Source of the DNA: Acetomicrobium sp. S15 = DSM 107314 | Lineage (GTDB): Bacteria; Synergistota; Synergistia; Synergistales; Thermosynergistaceae | DNA length: 64,000 nucleotides | NCBI RefSeq assembly: GCF_016125955.1 | Contig: NZ_JADEVE010000415.1 | Location: forward strand, 1 to 64,000 | Reading direction: 5' to 3' | Shown: piece after piece, positions 35,548 to 44,466 of the stretch | How the letters are laid out: every line of letters starts with the position of its first letter | How positions within the stretch are numbered: the stretch's first letter is position 1 | The notes under the pieces: model-generated | The model's input: the letters and a program-made list of their open reading frames with translations, nothing else | Database searches by the model: none | Told to the model about the DNA's origin: nothing | Translations under genes and position numbers: made by a program

Positions 35548-35889
35548 TCACTTTAGACTGCCTATGTCGAGGCTTCCCCTACCGTTGGCTTCTTCTTCGC
35601 CCGCGGCGGAGGCTTCTATCTCGGTGATGGGTTCTTCTGTGAATAGATAAGTGCGCAAGGCTTCATCCCACTCCGGGACATTTCGCCTCAGCCACTCAAG
35701 GAGCATACTGGCATGCTCCATCTCCTCATTGCGGTTGTGTTCAATTATGGCTTTCACGGCATCGTCGCTCGCGGTGGCCGCTCTTTGGTGGTACCAATCG
35801 ACAGCCTCAACCTCCTCCTTGAGGCTGACTAACGCCCTGTGGATATCCCGGTCTTTGCTGCTCAATTCCTCTACTGGCTCATGATACAT
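35548..35889 (-). CDS. Encapsulated ferritin-like cargo protein
   Basis: A 113-residue protein. Residues 1-95 form the two-helix EncFtn ferroxidase domain, with the metal residues expected in EEVEAVDWYHQR and HNRNEEMEHASM. The acidic linker EEEANGR is followed by SLDIGSLK at the very C-terminus, the targeting peptide that docks type 1 cargo to the shell interior. It oxidises ferrous iron and delivers it into the encapsulin made by the next gene. Confidence 0.93.
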   Translation of the reverse strand: MYHEPVEELSSKDRDIHRALVSLKEEVEAVDWYHQRAATASDDAVKAIIEHNRNEEMEHASMLLEWLRRNVPEWDEALRTYLFTEEPITEIEASAAGEEEANGRGSLDIGSLK

Positions 35890-35939
35890 TTCTACCCCTC
35901 CTTCAGGGCAATATCTATGACTTTGACATTTACGACAAA

Positions 35940-35970
35940 AGGATAGGCATAATTGAGAATAATGTCAATT
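35940..35970 (-). promoter_or_regulatory. Promoter and palindromic operator of the encapsulin operon
   Basis: On the minus strand TTGACA (35963-35968) and TATCCT (35940-35945) are 17 bases apart. A palindrome AATTGA-N8-TCAATT (35951-35970) covers the -35 and the spacer, as expected of a repressor site. It does not match a Fur box well; an iron or peroxide regulator is a reasonable guess. Confidence 0.6.
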
Positions 35971-36035
35971 GACGTCAGGCTCCGCCCAAGCTATATTCAC
36001 TTAGGTTAAGGGGGTTAGAAGGGGGTTAGAAGTGA

Positions 36036-36668
36036 ATGGCGCTTCTTACATGGAAAGACCTGGTACCGTCTCTTCCGCAGGAGAAGAGTTTTAGCAGTAG
36101 CGGCGAGGTGAAAGCGAAGGAAATACTGCTGCTTCAAGGCCCCTCGGGCGCTGGAAAGACGACGCTGCTGCGCACGCTTGCCCGCCTCCACCCGCGCATA
36201 AGCGGAAACATTTGGCTGAACGGAAAACCCTGCGAGGATGTACCGCCTTCCAGGTGGCGACGAAGCGTACATTACGTTGCGCCTCAAATGCTTGCTAACG
36301 CTACGGTCTTGGAAAACATAACGTATCCCTTTCGATTTTCCATCTACAAAAAAGAGACGCCGCCGCTGCGCATGACAGTCGCGCTTCTTTTAAACGAGTT
36401 GGGGCTGGATGAAGGAATATTGGCTCAAGAAGCGCGTACTCTTTCAAGTGGGGAGGTTGCCCGGGTCGCCTTGGTGCGGGCCATCCTCATAGAACCGATC
36501 GTGTTGCTGCTCGATGAACCTGCAGCCCCTCTCGACGAGAAAGCGAAAGAAAAGCTCGCGTCTTTTCTCTCTCGTTGGGTTGCGGGCGGCGAAAGGGGTA
36601 TCTTGCTTGTCTCTCACCAAGGGATGGAAGGCGTAACGCGCACCATGAGCATTAACAAGACTCACTGA
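36036..36668 (+). CDS. fetA: ABC transporter ATP-binding protein, FetA/YbbL-like
   Basis: A 210-residue ATPase with Walker A GPSGAGKTTLL (near 34-44), Q-loop HYVAPQM, signature LSSGEVARVALVRA and Walker B VLLLDEPAAP followed by the switch histidine in LLVSHQG. The company of an UPF0014 membrane protein identifies it as FetA-like, half of an iron exporter. It is divergent from the encapsulin operon, so iron storage and export stand together. Confidence 0.85.
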   Translation: MALLTWKDLVPSLPQEKSFSSSGEVKAKEILLLQGPSGAGKTTLLRTLARLHPRISGNIWLNGKPCEDVPPSRWRRSVHYVAPQMLANATVLENITYPFRFSIYKKETPPLRMTVALLLNELGLDEGILAQEARTLSSGEVARVALVRAILIEPIVLLLDEPAAPLDEKAKEKLASFLSRWVAGGERGILLVSHQGMEGVTRTMSINKTH

Positions 36669-36698
36669 TATAAGGCTCAAGGACGGAGGTAATATCAT

Positions 36699-37496
36699 AT
36701 GAGTGGAGTAATACCGATCTCCAACGGGCAGCTCGTTCTCTCTACCATTCTTCTCGTCTTAGCCGGCGTTTTAGCGGCGTCTTTGAGGCTCGGCATTGTA
36801 AAGTCCCTTGCTGTCAGTGCCATTAGGACTTTCTTTCAACTTTACATCATGGGCTTCATCCTTTCGGTTCTCTTTGCACAGAAAAATTTATTCCTCACTG
36901 CCGCGGTCATAGTTATCATGACGGCTATAGCCACACAGGCTGCCACGCGCCGCACCAAGGGCGTGCCTCAATATCCCCGCGCGTTGGCGTTCCTGGCGCT
37001 CCTTTTGAGCACGCTTATAACCGGCTTGATGGTAGTAACGCTGATAATCAGGGCAGAGCCGTGGTACTCGCCCCGCATTGTGATCCCCATATTCGGCATG
37101 ATATTGGGAAACTCGATGAATGCCGTGGCCATCTCGCTCGAGCGGTTGTATGCTTCGGCCAGGGATAAGATTAACGAGTTGGAAGTACTCATCGCCTGCG
37201 GTGCCACGCCTTGGGAAGCGGTGCGTGGTTGCGTTTGTGACGCAGTGCGGGCAGGGATGACTCCTACTATAAACTCAATGATGGTAATAGGGTTGGTAAG
37301 CCTTCCGGGGATGATGACAGGTCAGATCTTGGGAGGGGCAGACCCACGCGAAGCCGTGCGATATCAAATCGTCATCATGTATGTAATCGCCGCTGCCGTA
37401 ACCATGGGGAGTTTCATCTTGGTAGGCCTCGCATACAAACGCCTTTTCGACAAGGAAGGAGCCTTGCTTTTGAACCTAAAGTTCAGCGCGAAGTAA
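36699..37496 (+). CDS. fetB: UPF0014 membrane protein, FetB/YbbM-like exporter subunit
   Basis: A 265-residue membrane protein with about seven hydrophobic segments. Family markers are AIRTFFQLYIMGFIL, MTAIATQAATRR, GMILGNSMNAVAISLERL and NSMMVIGLVSLPGMMTGQIL. In Escherichia coli FetA-FetB exports iron and protects against oxidative stress. It follows fetA by 30 bases and ends before a terminator. Confidence 0.87.
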   Translation: MSGVIPISNGQLVLSTILLVLAGVLAASLRLGIVKSLAVSAIRTFFQLYIMGFILSVLFAQKNLFLTAAVIVIMTAIATQAATRRTKGVPQYPRALAFLALLLSTLITGLMVVTLIIRAEPWYSPRIVIPIFGMILGNSMNAVAISLERLYASARDKINELEVLIACGATPWEAVRGCVCDAVRAGMTPTINSMMVIGLVSLPGMMTGQILGGADPREAVRYQIVIMYVIAAAVTMGSFILVGLAYKRLFDKEGALLLNLKFSAK

Positions 37497-37527
37497 CAGA
37501 GTCAATTTAAGCGTGATTACCACTTTG

Positions 37528-37562
37528 CAACCCCCATTCCATTGAATGGAATGTGGGGTTGT
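37528..37562 (+). terminator. Terminator after fetB
   Basis: An inverted repeat, caacccccattccatt with gaatggaatgtggggttg, folds into a hairpin with one mismatch, followed by T-rich sequence. It lies 30 bases past the fetB stop. Confidence 0.75.
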
Positions 37563-37587
37563 TGTTTGCTATTGGGGTTGCTATAAT
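37559..37587 (+). promoter_or_regulatory. Promoter of the TctCBA operon
   Basis: TTGTTG (37559-37564), a 17-base spacer and a perfect TATAAT (37582-37587). It overlaps the end of the fetB terminator and lies 110 bases before tctC. Confidence 0.65.
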
Positions 37588-37698
37588 AAAATCAAAGCAA
37601 ATCTGAGCGGTGAGGGGGTGACAAGCAGCAGCGTCGAGGTCTTTTGGAAAAGCGTTTCGGTTTTTCAGAAATAAGCAGATTGAAAGGGGGCAGGTAGG

Positions 37699-38727
37699 AT
37701 GTTTAAGAAAGCGGCGTTCCTGGTTTTGGCTGTTGCGCTGGCGGTGTCGTTGACAGGAGGAGCTGCCTTAGCGGCGTGGCCCGAGAGGCCTATAACTGTA
37801 GTTGTGCACTTCGCTGCTGGTGGAGCCACGGATATGGTGGCGAGAGCCTTGTCGGCGGAGATGCAGAAGGTCCTTGGGCAGCCGATCTCTGTGGTCAACA
37901 TGCCCGGTGCTTCTGGAGCTGTAGCGACCGCCTTCGTGCTCGCAAAACCGCATGACGGCTACACCCTCGTGGGCGAATCCGACAACATCCGCATGTTCCA
38001 GGTGATGGATCTCGGCAACTTCAACTACAAAGATTTCCATCATTGGATAGGGGCCATGGGGACGCTCTGTATTTCGGTCAGACCTGGCTCGCCTATAAAA
38101 GATGGTCATGACTTGATCAAATTTCTCAAGGAAAAGGGCGCAAGCGCCACTGTTTCTGGCTCTGGACTGGGAACCGGCTGGCATGTGGGCATGGAGATGC
38201 TCAAGGCCGTCGTGGGGTTCGACTACAAATATGTTCCGTACTCTGGAGGGCACCCGGCCACGGTGGCTGCCATCGGTGGCGAAGTCGATATAGCGGCTAC
38301 AGGGCTCATGGAGCAGGCTGAATTCATCAGAGGAAAGAAAGTCAGACCATTGATGAATTTCAGCGACGAGCCAGTAGAGCTTCCGGGTTATGGCCCGATT
38401 CCGCCCGTTACAGACTTTGTGCCGGAAATGAAGGGCCTGGTCCCCTTTGGCGGTTGGTGGGGCATCGCCGCGCCCAAAGGCGTCCCGGATGAAGTGCTGC
38501 AAAAGTTGGATGAGGCTTACAAGGTGGCTGTTAACAGCGAAGGCTTTAAAAAATTGTGCGAGTCGCAGGTTATGGACTGGGTCGGCTACGATAGAGCTCA
38601 GTCTGAAGAGCTGGCGGCCAAAGATACCTCCCTGGTCTCTTGGATACTCTGGGAAGTGGGCGTAGCCAAGAAAAACCCGGCCGACTTGGGAATCCCCAAG
38701 CCCGAAGGGCTTAGTTTAGGCAAGTAA
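37699..38727 (+). CDS. tctC: Tripartite tricarboxylate transporter binding protein (TctC/Bug)
   Basis: A 342-residue secreted binding protein. A signal peptide (MFKKAAFLVLAVALAVSL, cleavage after ALA near 31) is followed by WPERPITVVVHFAAGGATD, the ligand-binding loop of Bug proteins. Length and order match TctC. It binds a carboxylate outside the membrane and hands it to TctA/TctB. A terminator-like hairpin after it should keep its level above that of the membrane subunits. Confidence 0.92.
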   Translation: MFKKAAFLVLAVALAVSLTGGAALAAWPERPITVVVHFAAGGATDMVARALSAEMQKVLGQPISVVNMPGASGAVATAFVLAKPHDGYTLVGESDNIRMFQVMDLGNFNYKDFHHWIGAMGTLCISVRPGSPIKDGHDLIKFLKEKGASATVSGSGLGTGWHVGMEMLKAVVGFDYKYVPYSGGHPATVAAIGGEVDIAATGLMEQAEFIRGKKVRPLMNFSDEPVELPGYGPIPPVTDFVPEMKGLVPFGGWWGIAAPKGVPDEVLQKLDEAYKVAVNSEGFKKLCESQVMDWVGYDRAQSEELAAKDTSLVSWILWEVGVAKKNPADLGIPKPEGLSLGK

Positions 38728-38741
38728 TAGAGTAGTCTTAT

Positions 38742-38768
38742 AAAGAGGGGGCATCCTGCCCCCTCTTT
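38742..38768 (+). terminator. Attenuating hairpin between tctC and tctB
   Basis: aaagagggggca (38742-38753) and tgccccctcttt (38757-38768) form a perfect 12-base stem with a three-base loop, followed by T residues. It lies inside the operon, so partial termination after tctC is likely. Confidence 0.8.
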
Positions 38769-38808
38769 TCTTCGTTTACGTTTTCGTCTAAGAGGGGATG
38801 ATTGAGCC

Positions 38809-39288
38809 ATGGATAGCAAGGGAACGTCGAAAACAGATGTGAAGATGGGCCTTGCTTTTGCGGCATTCGCCGCCCTTGCCTTGGAGGAATCGTTGCGCAT
38901 GCCTGTTTACGACGACGTCTATACAGCGCCTGGTTTGTTTCCGGCCTTTCTTTCTTTTTGCATCATCGCGATGAGCCTGGGATTGGTTTTTTGGGGGAGG
39001 CGCAGGTCGAAGTTTCAGGCAGAAGATGCCGTTGAAGTGTCCCACGAGGAAGCGGCGGTGATTGCCACAGAGAGGAAACGTCTATTTTTGGCTATAGGGC
39101 TTATTTTATTGTATTGTTTCGTGTTTTTGGGTCACATTAATTATACGCTCGCCACCTTTCTCTTCCTTGTCATTTCAATGTCATTTTTTAAGGCCACTAA
39201 AATACATTGGATCGTGATCATATCAGCATTGGCTTCTTTGGGAATTTCTTACCTCTTTGGGAAGATATTTTTGATTCCGTTGCCATAA
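38809..39288 (+). CDS. tctB: Tripartite tricarboxylate transporter small subunit (TctB)
   Basis: A 159-residue membrane protein with four hydrophobic segments and the loose TctB pattern (VYTAPGLFPAFLSF near the start). It stands between tctC and tctA, which fixes the identity despite poor conservation of the family. The ATG is at 38809, preceded by GAGGGG. Confidence 0.87.
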   Translation: MDSKGTSKTDVKMGLAFAAFAALALEESLRMPVYDDVYTAPGLFPAFLSFCIIAMSLGLVFWGRRRSKFQAEDAVEVSHEEAAVIATERKRLFLAIGLILLYCFVFLGHINYTLATFLFLVISMSFFKATKIHWIVIISALASLGISYLFGKIFLIPLP

Positions 39289-39312
39289 GGAGCCCTAAAA
39301 GGAGAGGTAAAT

Positions 39313-40815
39313 ATGGACGGTTTATCGATCGTATTCCAGGAGATAACGAGGCTGTTCACCCAACCTTTCATGCTGTTCACCATGGCTTGGGCCACCTTTC
39401 TGGGCATAGTTGTGGGGGCTCTGCCGGGGCTTACGGCCACGATGACCATAGCCCTTTTGAGCGGCCTCACCTACGGTGTTGATCCTCGGGTGGCTATTCC
39501 CATCTTGATATCCGTGTATTGCGGAGCGATCTACGGAGGAAGCCAGTCGGCAATACTTGTAAATATCCCCGGCACCCCGTCGGCTGCCGCTACGACTCTG
39601 GACGGTTACCCTTTAGCCAGGAAAGGGGAAGCCGGTCCTGCCATAGGGCTTGCCACGACTGCCTCTTTTATAGGGGGGGTCTTGGGCGTCTTGGCCGTGG
39701 CTGTTGCCACGCCCCTTTTGGCCCAGGTGGCGCTGAAATTCGGTTCTTGGGAATATTTCTTGTTGGCCGTCTTTGGTATAGTGATTTCCGGAAACCTCAC
39801 TGCTGAGGATCTGCCCATAAAGGGATGGATCTCCGGCTTCATCGGACTGTTACTTTCCATGGTGGGACTCGAGGGGATCCATGCCTTTCCGCGCTTTTCT
39901 TACGGCAACGTGCAGCTTGCCGCGGGCATATCGCTGATACCGGCCCTCATAGGGCTTTTTGGCATAGCCGAGGTCCTTGCGGTTTTGAAAGACATCAAAC
40001 CACGAAGGGTAGAAAGTCAGCTAAACCGCATAGTGCCAAAGATAGGAGAAGTGTTGAGTCATTGGAAGACAACCTTTAAAGCGGCCTTAGTAGGGATAGG
40101 GATAGGCCTAATCCCGGGAGTGGGTGAGGATGTGGCTGCCTGGGTGTCTTACGACGTGTGTAAGCGCACCAGTCCGGAAAAAGAGAAGTATGGCACCGGC
40201 TGCTATGAAGGACTTGTGGCGGCAGAAACGGCCAACAACGCCTGCATAGGGGGAGCTATAATACCGATGCTGGCCCTTGGTATACCGGGAAGCGGCGCGG
40301 CTGCGGTGCTTTTGGGCGGGATATGGCTTCACGGCATTCGCCCTGGTCCCATGATCTTTTTCGAATTCCCCACCTTTACCTATGAGCTCATCGGTCAGCT
40401 TATAGTGGCAAATGTGATGATGCTCATCTTAGGGCTTACGCTTACACGGTTTACCGTGCGCGTGTTGGAGATAAAGAAGGAGATTTTTATGCCCTTAGTG
40501 GTGGTGCTCTGCGTTATAGGAGGTTACGCCGTAAACATGCGCATCTTCGACGTTTATCTTATGCTCGGCTTCGGCTTGCTCGGTTATGCGCTGCGCATAG
40601 GCAAATTCCCGGCGGCGCCAATGACGCTTGGGATAATTTTAGGGCCCATGGCGGATGAGAACTTCAGGCGGGCGTTGAGCATAGCCGATGGCAGCCTGAC
40701 TCCCTTTTTCACGAGGCCCATAAGCCTTGGGTTGGTTATTTTGATCGTGTTGTTGATGTTGAGCCAGAATAAAAAACTTATGGCAAAAATATTTAGAAGA
40801 GGGGTGTCGGCATGA
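39313..40815 (+). CDS. tctA: Tripartite tricarboxylate transporter large subunit (TctA)
   Basis: A 500-residue, twelve-segment membrane protein. GIVVGALPGLTATMTIALL, YCGAIYGGSQSAILVNIPG and GIPGSGAAAVLLGG are strong TctA signatures. Its end overlaps the SDR gene by four bases. With TctB and TctC it forms a cation-coupled carboxylate importer. Confidence 0.94.
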   Translation: MDGLSIVFQEITRLFTQPFMLFTMAWATFLGIVVGALPGLTATMTIALLSGLTYGVDPRVAIPILISVYCGAIYGGSQSAILVNIPGTPSAAATTLDGYPLARKGEAGPAIGLATTASFIGGVLGVLAVAVATPLLAQVALKFGSWEYFLLAVFGIVISGNLTAEDLPIKGWISGFIGLLLSMVGLEGIHAFPRFSYGNVQLAAGISLIPALIGLFGIAEVLAVLKDIKPRRVESQLNRIVPKIGEVLSHWKTTFKAALVGIGIGLIPGVGEDVAAWVSYDVCKRTSPEKEKYGTGCYEGLVAAETANNACIGGAIIPMLALGIPGSGAAAVLLGGIWLHGIRPGPMIFFEFPTFTYELIGQLIVANVMMLILGLTLTRFTVRVLEIKKEIFMPLVVVLCVIGGYAVNMRIFDVYLMLGFGLLGYALRIGKFPAAPMTLGIILGPMADENFRRALSIADGSLTPFFTRPISLGLVILIVLLMLSQNKKLMAKIFRRGVSA

Positions 40816-41579
40816 TAATCGATAAGTTTAAGCTCGACGGGAAAGTGGCGCTCGTTACGGGTGGAGCCAGAGGCTTGGGAAGGGGTATAGCTCAAGGGCT
40901 TGCCGAGGCAGGAGCAGACGTTGCGGTAGCGTCGCGCACGGTTGATGAGGGCAAGAAGGCCGCTGAGGAAATGGCTGCCCTGGGTAGAAGGACCCTTGCC
41001 GTACAAGCAGACGTCTCAAAGCTGCTGGAAGTTTATCGTCTGATCGACGAGGTCGTAAATCACTTCGGCCGCTTGGACATATTGGTGAACGCGGCTGGGT
41101 TCAACATAAGGAAACACTTCCTTGATTTCACCGAAGAGGATTACGAATCGCTGATGGCTGTCCAGCTCAAGGCGGTGTTTTTCGCCTCACAACGGGCGGC
41201 TAAGGTCATGAAAGAGCAGGGCGGAGGTAAGATCATAAACATAGGTTCCCTCACGTGCGTCGAATTCGCCGGGCCCAATATTGCGCTTTACGGCACGGCG
41301 AAAAGCGGCGTCTTAGGTTTGACGCGCGGAATGGCCAAAGACCTGGCACCGTATAATATAAACGTGAACGCCATAGGCCCGGGCTGGTTTAAAACTAAGA
41401 TGACCGAGAGAGTGTTTCAAGACGAAGCCAACGTTCAAAGGATGCTATCGCGGCTTCCCTTGGGACGCTTCGGTGTGCCGGAAGATTTGGCAGGCGCTGC
41501 GGTGTTTTTAGCGTCTTCCGCGTCGGACTACATAACAGGACAGATCATCTTCGTAGACGGTGGCTGGCTCATAAATTAA
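40812..41579 (+). CDS. Short-chain dehydrogenase/reductase
   Basis: A 255-residue classical SDR. TGGARGLGRG is the cofactor loop, NAAG follows at about 93, and the catalytic set is a serine in NIGSLT and YGTAK (Y-x-x-x-K), with the ending SDYITGQIIFVDGGW. Resemblance is greatest to gluconate 5-dehydrogenase or 3-oxoacyl reductase types. Four-base overlap with tctA suggests it oxidises or reduces the compound that TctCBA brings in. Confidence 0.9.
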   Translation: MIIDKFKLDGKVALVTGGARGLGRGIAQGLAEAGADVAVASRTVDEGKKAAEEMAALGRRTLAVQADVSKLLEVYRLIDEVVNHFGRLDILVNAAGFNIRKHFLDFTEEDYESLMAVQLKAVFFASQRAAKVMKEQGGGKIINIGSLTCVEFAGPNIALYGTAKSGVLGLTRGMAKDLAPYNINVNAIGPGWFKTKMTERVFQDEANVQRMLSRLPLGRFGVPEDLAGAAVFLASSASDYITGQIIFVDGGWLIN

Positions 41580-41595
41580 CAACTTATATGGCTGA

Positions 41596-41757
41596 CTAAC
41601 TATATCAGGCTTAACGAGCGAAGAAAGTGGAGATCGGGCGGAGCTTTTGGAAACATTGGCGAGCCGCCCACCTGTAAATGAGCCGGAGAAACTTCAGTTG
41701 TTGATCCAGGGAGTGGTCACTTTCACGGCAATGATGCTGTTTTATATCTTTGCTTAA
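41596..41757 (+). pseudogene. Orphan C-terminal coding fragment
   Basis: A 53-codon open stretch between a TGA (41593-41595) and a TAA, without a start codon, reads like the tail of a membrane protein: a charged part (RAELLETLASRPPVNEPEKL) then a hydrophobic end (GVVTFTAMMLFYIFA). It could be the remnant of a deleted transporter gene. I do not recognise the family. Confidence 0.4.
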
Positions 41758-41770
41758 AGTGCCCTTTCTC

Positions 41771-41808
41771 ACAACCCCCCTGCGGTAATACTTGCCGCAG
41801 GGGGTTGT
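41771..41808. terminator. Bidirectional terminator between the SDR and E2 genes
   Basis: acaacccccctgcgg (41771-41785) pairs with ccgcagggggttgt (41795-41808) with one bulged C. It separates a plus-strand and a minus-strand gene. Confidence 0.8.
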
Positions 41809-41830
41809 ATTGTGTTGCTTTGAGGCAAAG

Positions 41831-43051
41831 CTAAGAGAGTAGAAGTAGCGGGTTTTGCACCAGTTCTTTGATCCTTTTTAGGAATTGCGCTCCCTGTGCG
41901 CCGTCGACGATTCGGTGGTCAAAGGTCAGAGAGAGCACCATGATAGGTCTTATAACCACCTCACCATCGATCGCTACAGGGCGATCTGTCATCGCGCCTA
42001 CGCCGAGAATGGCGCACTGAGGGGGGTTTATGATGGGCGTGAAGTCCCTTACGTCGAACATGCCGAGGTTAGTTATCGTAAACGTGCCGCCGGATATGTC
42101 GTCCGGTGTGAGCCTCTGTCCTCTCGCCCTTTCGATCAGCTCTTCCGTTTCCACTGCTACTCGGAAGAGTCCTTTCTTATCTACGTTTTTAACTGCGGGT
42201 ACTATGAGGCCGTCTTCCAGGGCTATGGCCAACCCGATGTTCACCTCGTCCTGAAGGATGACTTCATCGCCTTCAAGGCGGGTGTTGAGCATGGGAAATT
42301 CGACAAGGGCTTGAGCGCATATCTTCAGGAGAATGTGGTTGTAGGAAAGGCTTGCCCCCCTCTTTTTGAATTCATCTTTCAGTTCCTCTCGCAGCGACTT
42401 CAGGCCGGAGGCGTCCGCTTCGCTGTTCAGTGTGACCATGGGAGATGTGTGCCAGCTTTCGCTCATCCTCTGGGCTATTACCTTCCTCATCCCCACGAGG
42501 GGAATCCTCTTGGCAGGGGCTGCAGGTAGAGTTTCCTTAGGGCCTGCAACGGGCTTTGCAGCCTCTATCTTTTGTCTTTCTATATAATCTTCCACGTCTT
42601 TTTCTACAATTCTACCGCCGGGGCCTGTGCCCGTAACGAGCGATAGATCGATGCCGTGGTCTTTGGCGAGTTTTTTGGCTGCCGGGGAAGCTTTTATCAC
42701 CTGCGTAGCTGGAGTTTGTGCGGCAACGGGTGCGGGTGGTGCTTTGGCTTCAACCCGAGTGGCGGGTGCAGCCTCAGCCGTTCCTTTCGGCATTAGGCTT
42801 GAAATATCCTCATCGACTTCAGCTATTATCGCTATAGGCGCAGTAACGGGCACCTTAGCGTCCGGTTCTATCAATATCTTTCGCAAGATCCCGCTTTCTG
42901 GAGCCTCCAGCTCGTAATTGATTTTATCTGTGGATACCTCGGCGATGATCTCTCCCTTTTCTACCCTTTCACCTTCCTTCTTATGCCATTTGGATACGGA
43001 GCCTTCCGTCATAGTCAGGCCCAATTTGGGCATTGTAACGACTGTAGCCAT
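41831..43051 (-). CDS. acoC: 2-oxoacid/acetoin dehydrogenase E2 (dihydrolipoyl acyltransferase)
   Basis: A 406-residue E2 with a lipoyl domain (lipoyl lysine in STDKINYELEAP, near K43), an Ala/Pro-rich linker, a peripheral subunit-binding domain (ASPAAKKLAKDHGIDLSLV) and a catalytic domain with the HxxxD motif in SLTFDHRIVDGAQ. It transfers the acyl group from the E1 pair to CoA. It is the last gene of the operon that starts with acoA. No dihydrolipoamide dehydrogenase gene is present here. Confidence 0.93.
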   Translation of the reverse strand: MATVVTMPKLGLTMTEGSVSKWHKKEGERVEKGEIIAEVSTDKINYELEAPESGILRKILIEPDAKVPVTAPIAIIAEVDEDISSLMPKGTAEAAPATRVEAKAPPAPVAAQTPATQVIKASPAAKKLAKDHGIDLSLVTGTGPGGRIVEKDVEDYIERQKIEAAKPVAGPKETLPAAPAKRIPLVGMRKVIAQRMSESWHTSPMVTLNSEADASGLKSLREELKDEFKKRGASLSYNHILLKICAQALVEFPMLNTRLEGDEVILQDEVNIGLAIALEDGLIVPAVKNVDKKGLFRVAVETEELIERARGQRLTPDDISGGTFTITNLGMFDVRDFTPIINPPQCAILGVGAMTDRPVAIDGEVVIRPIMVLSLTFDHRIVDGAQGAQFLKRIKELVQNPLLLLS

Positions 43052-43058
43052 CGATTGA

Positions 43059-44075
43059 TCATCCCTCCTTACGCTTAATGTTATTTGCCTTGAAATAGCC
43101 GCGCTGGACCGCCAGTTTCATCGTCTTTTCTATATTCACCACGCGAGGTCCTTGATCGCTCAACTGCACCGCAGCTGTTTGGTTCGGCAGGATCTCTACC
43201 TCCCTTTCCCCGTCGAGAGCCAATACTGCTGGAGCCGCTTCAAACTCGACCACGTCTCCTACTTCCATGACATCGAACGCGTCTACGTATACCGATCTCA
43301 CGAACCCAGGAGCTACCGGCGCTGTTATTTCAATTTTGCCTTCTTCCATGTGGCTGCCCAAGCGTATATGAACCCCCTGATTTTGCGAAAGCCCCCCCTC
43401 GAGAAGGACGCCCCCTATGGAGGAAAGCCCTATATTGCTCGGTTTGGCCTGGGTCAAAGTGATTTCCTTTACCTTGCTCATGTCCCATATGGCTTTTGCG
43501 CCTACAAATATGTCGTCATAAAGCGCAACGTCGATCAGGGCCAAATCTGTGACTTGTCCGTCCAAGAGTATATCGAAGCGCTTTGTAGCTGAGGTGGCTT
43601 CAACGACGGAGACTGCTCCGGTGGCCAAAAAGCCGGCAGCCAAGCCCGCTATTGTGCTCTCCACCATGAAAGGAAAGACGTTGTTCGTGCCCGTGGAAAT
43701 AGGCATAAAAGGAACGGCGGTGCTCCCCTTGGCCACGGCGCGGTTAGTGCCATCGCCCCCTAATACCACAATGCACTTTGCGCCTCTTTCCTCCAAAAGC
43801 CTCGCCGCACAAGTAGAATCGTTCTGGTTTCCTTCGCAGGGCATATCCAACGCTTCGACGTCCATGCGCAAGTGGACGCTGTCCAGGGCCCTTGGGACTA
43901 TGTTGTAGTAGTCCGGCATATATAAGACCTCTTCTACTCCCGCAGCTTCAAGCCCGAGAAGGGCTCTCCGCACGATGTTTACCTTTTCTTGATTGTCGAA
44001 CACCGAACCATAGGCCACGAGCCTGCGTATGTCCTTGCCCGAGGCCGGATTGGCGATTATCCCTACTTTAGACAC
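43059..44075 (-). CDS. acoX: AcoX-like ATP-NAD kinase family protein
   Basis: A 338-residue protein of the NAD kinase/diacylglycerol kinase fold, with GIIANPASGKDIRRL at the N-terminus and VLGGDGTNRAVAKG near residue 110. Proteins of this type (AcoX) are encoded in acetoin dehydrogenase operons; their function is not settled. It follows acoB/SDR genes and precedes E2, consistent with that. Start is ATG at 44075. Confidence 0.85.
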   Translation of the reverse strand: MSKVGIIANPASGKDIRRLVAYGSVFDNQEKVNIVRRALLGLEAAGVEEVLYMPDYYNIVPRALDSVHLRMDVEALDMPCEGNQNDSTCAARLLEERGAKCIVVLGGDGTNRAVAKGSTAVPFMPISTGTNNVFPFMVESTIAGLAAGFLATGAVSVVEATSATKRFDILLDGQVTDLALIDVALYDDIFVGAKAIWDMSKVKEITLTQAKPSNIGLSSIGGVLLEGGLSQNQGVHIRLGSHMEEGKIEITAPVAPGFVRSVYVDAFDVMEVGDVVEFEAAPAVLALDGEREVEILPNQTAAVQLSDQGPRVVNIEKTMKLAVQRGYFKANNIKRKEG

Positions 44076-44093
44076 GCTGGTTTGAGCTCCCTT

Positions 44094-44399
44094 TTAAGAA
44101 AAGATTTCGTCGCCGCTTTTGCCACCAAGGCCAGGATGGCTATCGAAACGCACCACGCCTACGGCAGCTTTGCCGTGCGTCACTTTAGCTACGCGAGCGG
44201 TTCCCTCGTGGCCAAAGCCACCGCACAGCTCTATCGCCACTACGCCTTCTTTTATCAGTTCCTTTGCCACACTTTCGGCCTCATCGTAGTTGTGGACTCC
44301 TATGGCTATTAACTCCAGAGAAGGTGTTTTTATGGAGGTGCGATGAACCTTAGGATCCGCTCCTTCTGCTACAAACATGAAAGCTGCTTTTAATGTCAT
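44094..44399 (-). CDS. DUF6506-like small protein
   Basis: A 101-residue soluble protein with a simple alpha/beta pattern (AAFMFVAEGADPKVHR, ELCGGFGHEGTARVAK). The GGFGHEG loop may bind a ligand. The ATG at 44399 has AGGAGAGG just upstream; one five codons earlier is less likely. It sits between the SDR and acoX genes, so it belongs to the dehydrogenase operon. I name the family from memory; function unknown. Confidence 0.65.
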   Translation of the reverse strand: MTLKAAFMFVAEGADPKVHRTSIKTPSLELIAIGVHNYDEAESVAKELIKEGVVAIELCGGFGHEGTARVAKVTHGKAAVGVVRFDSHPGLGGKSGDEIFS

Positions 44400-44466
44400 G
44401 CTACCTCTCCTCATTTGTGGAATATTTTTAATTATACATCATGAGCTCGAGATGATACGCTTTATA

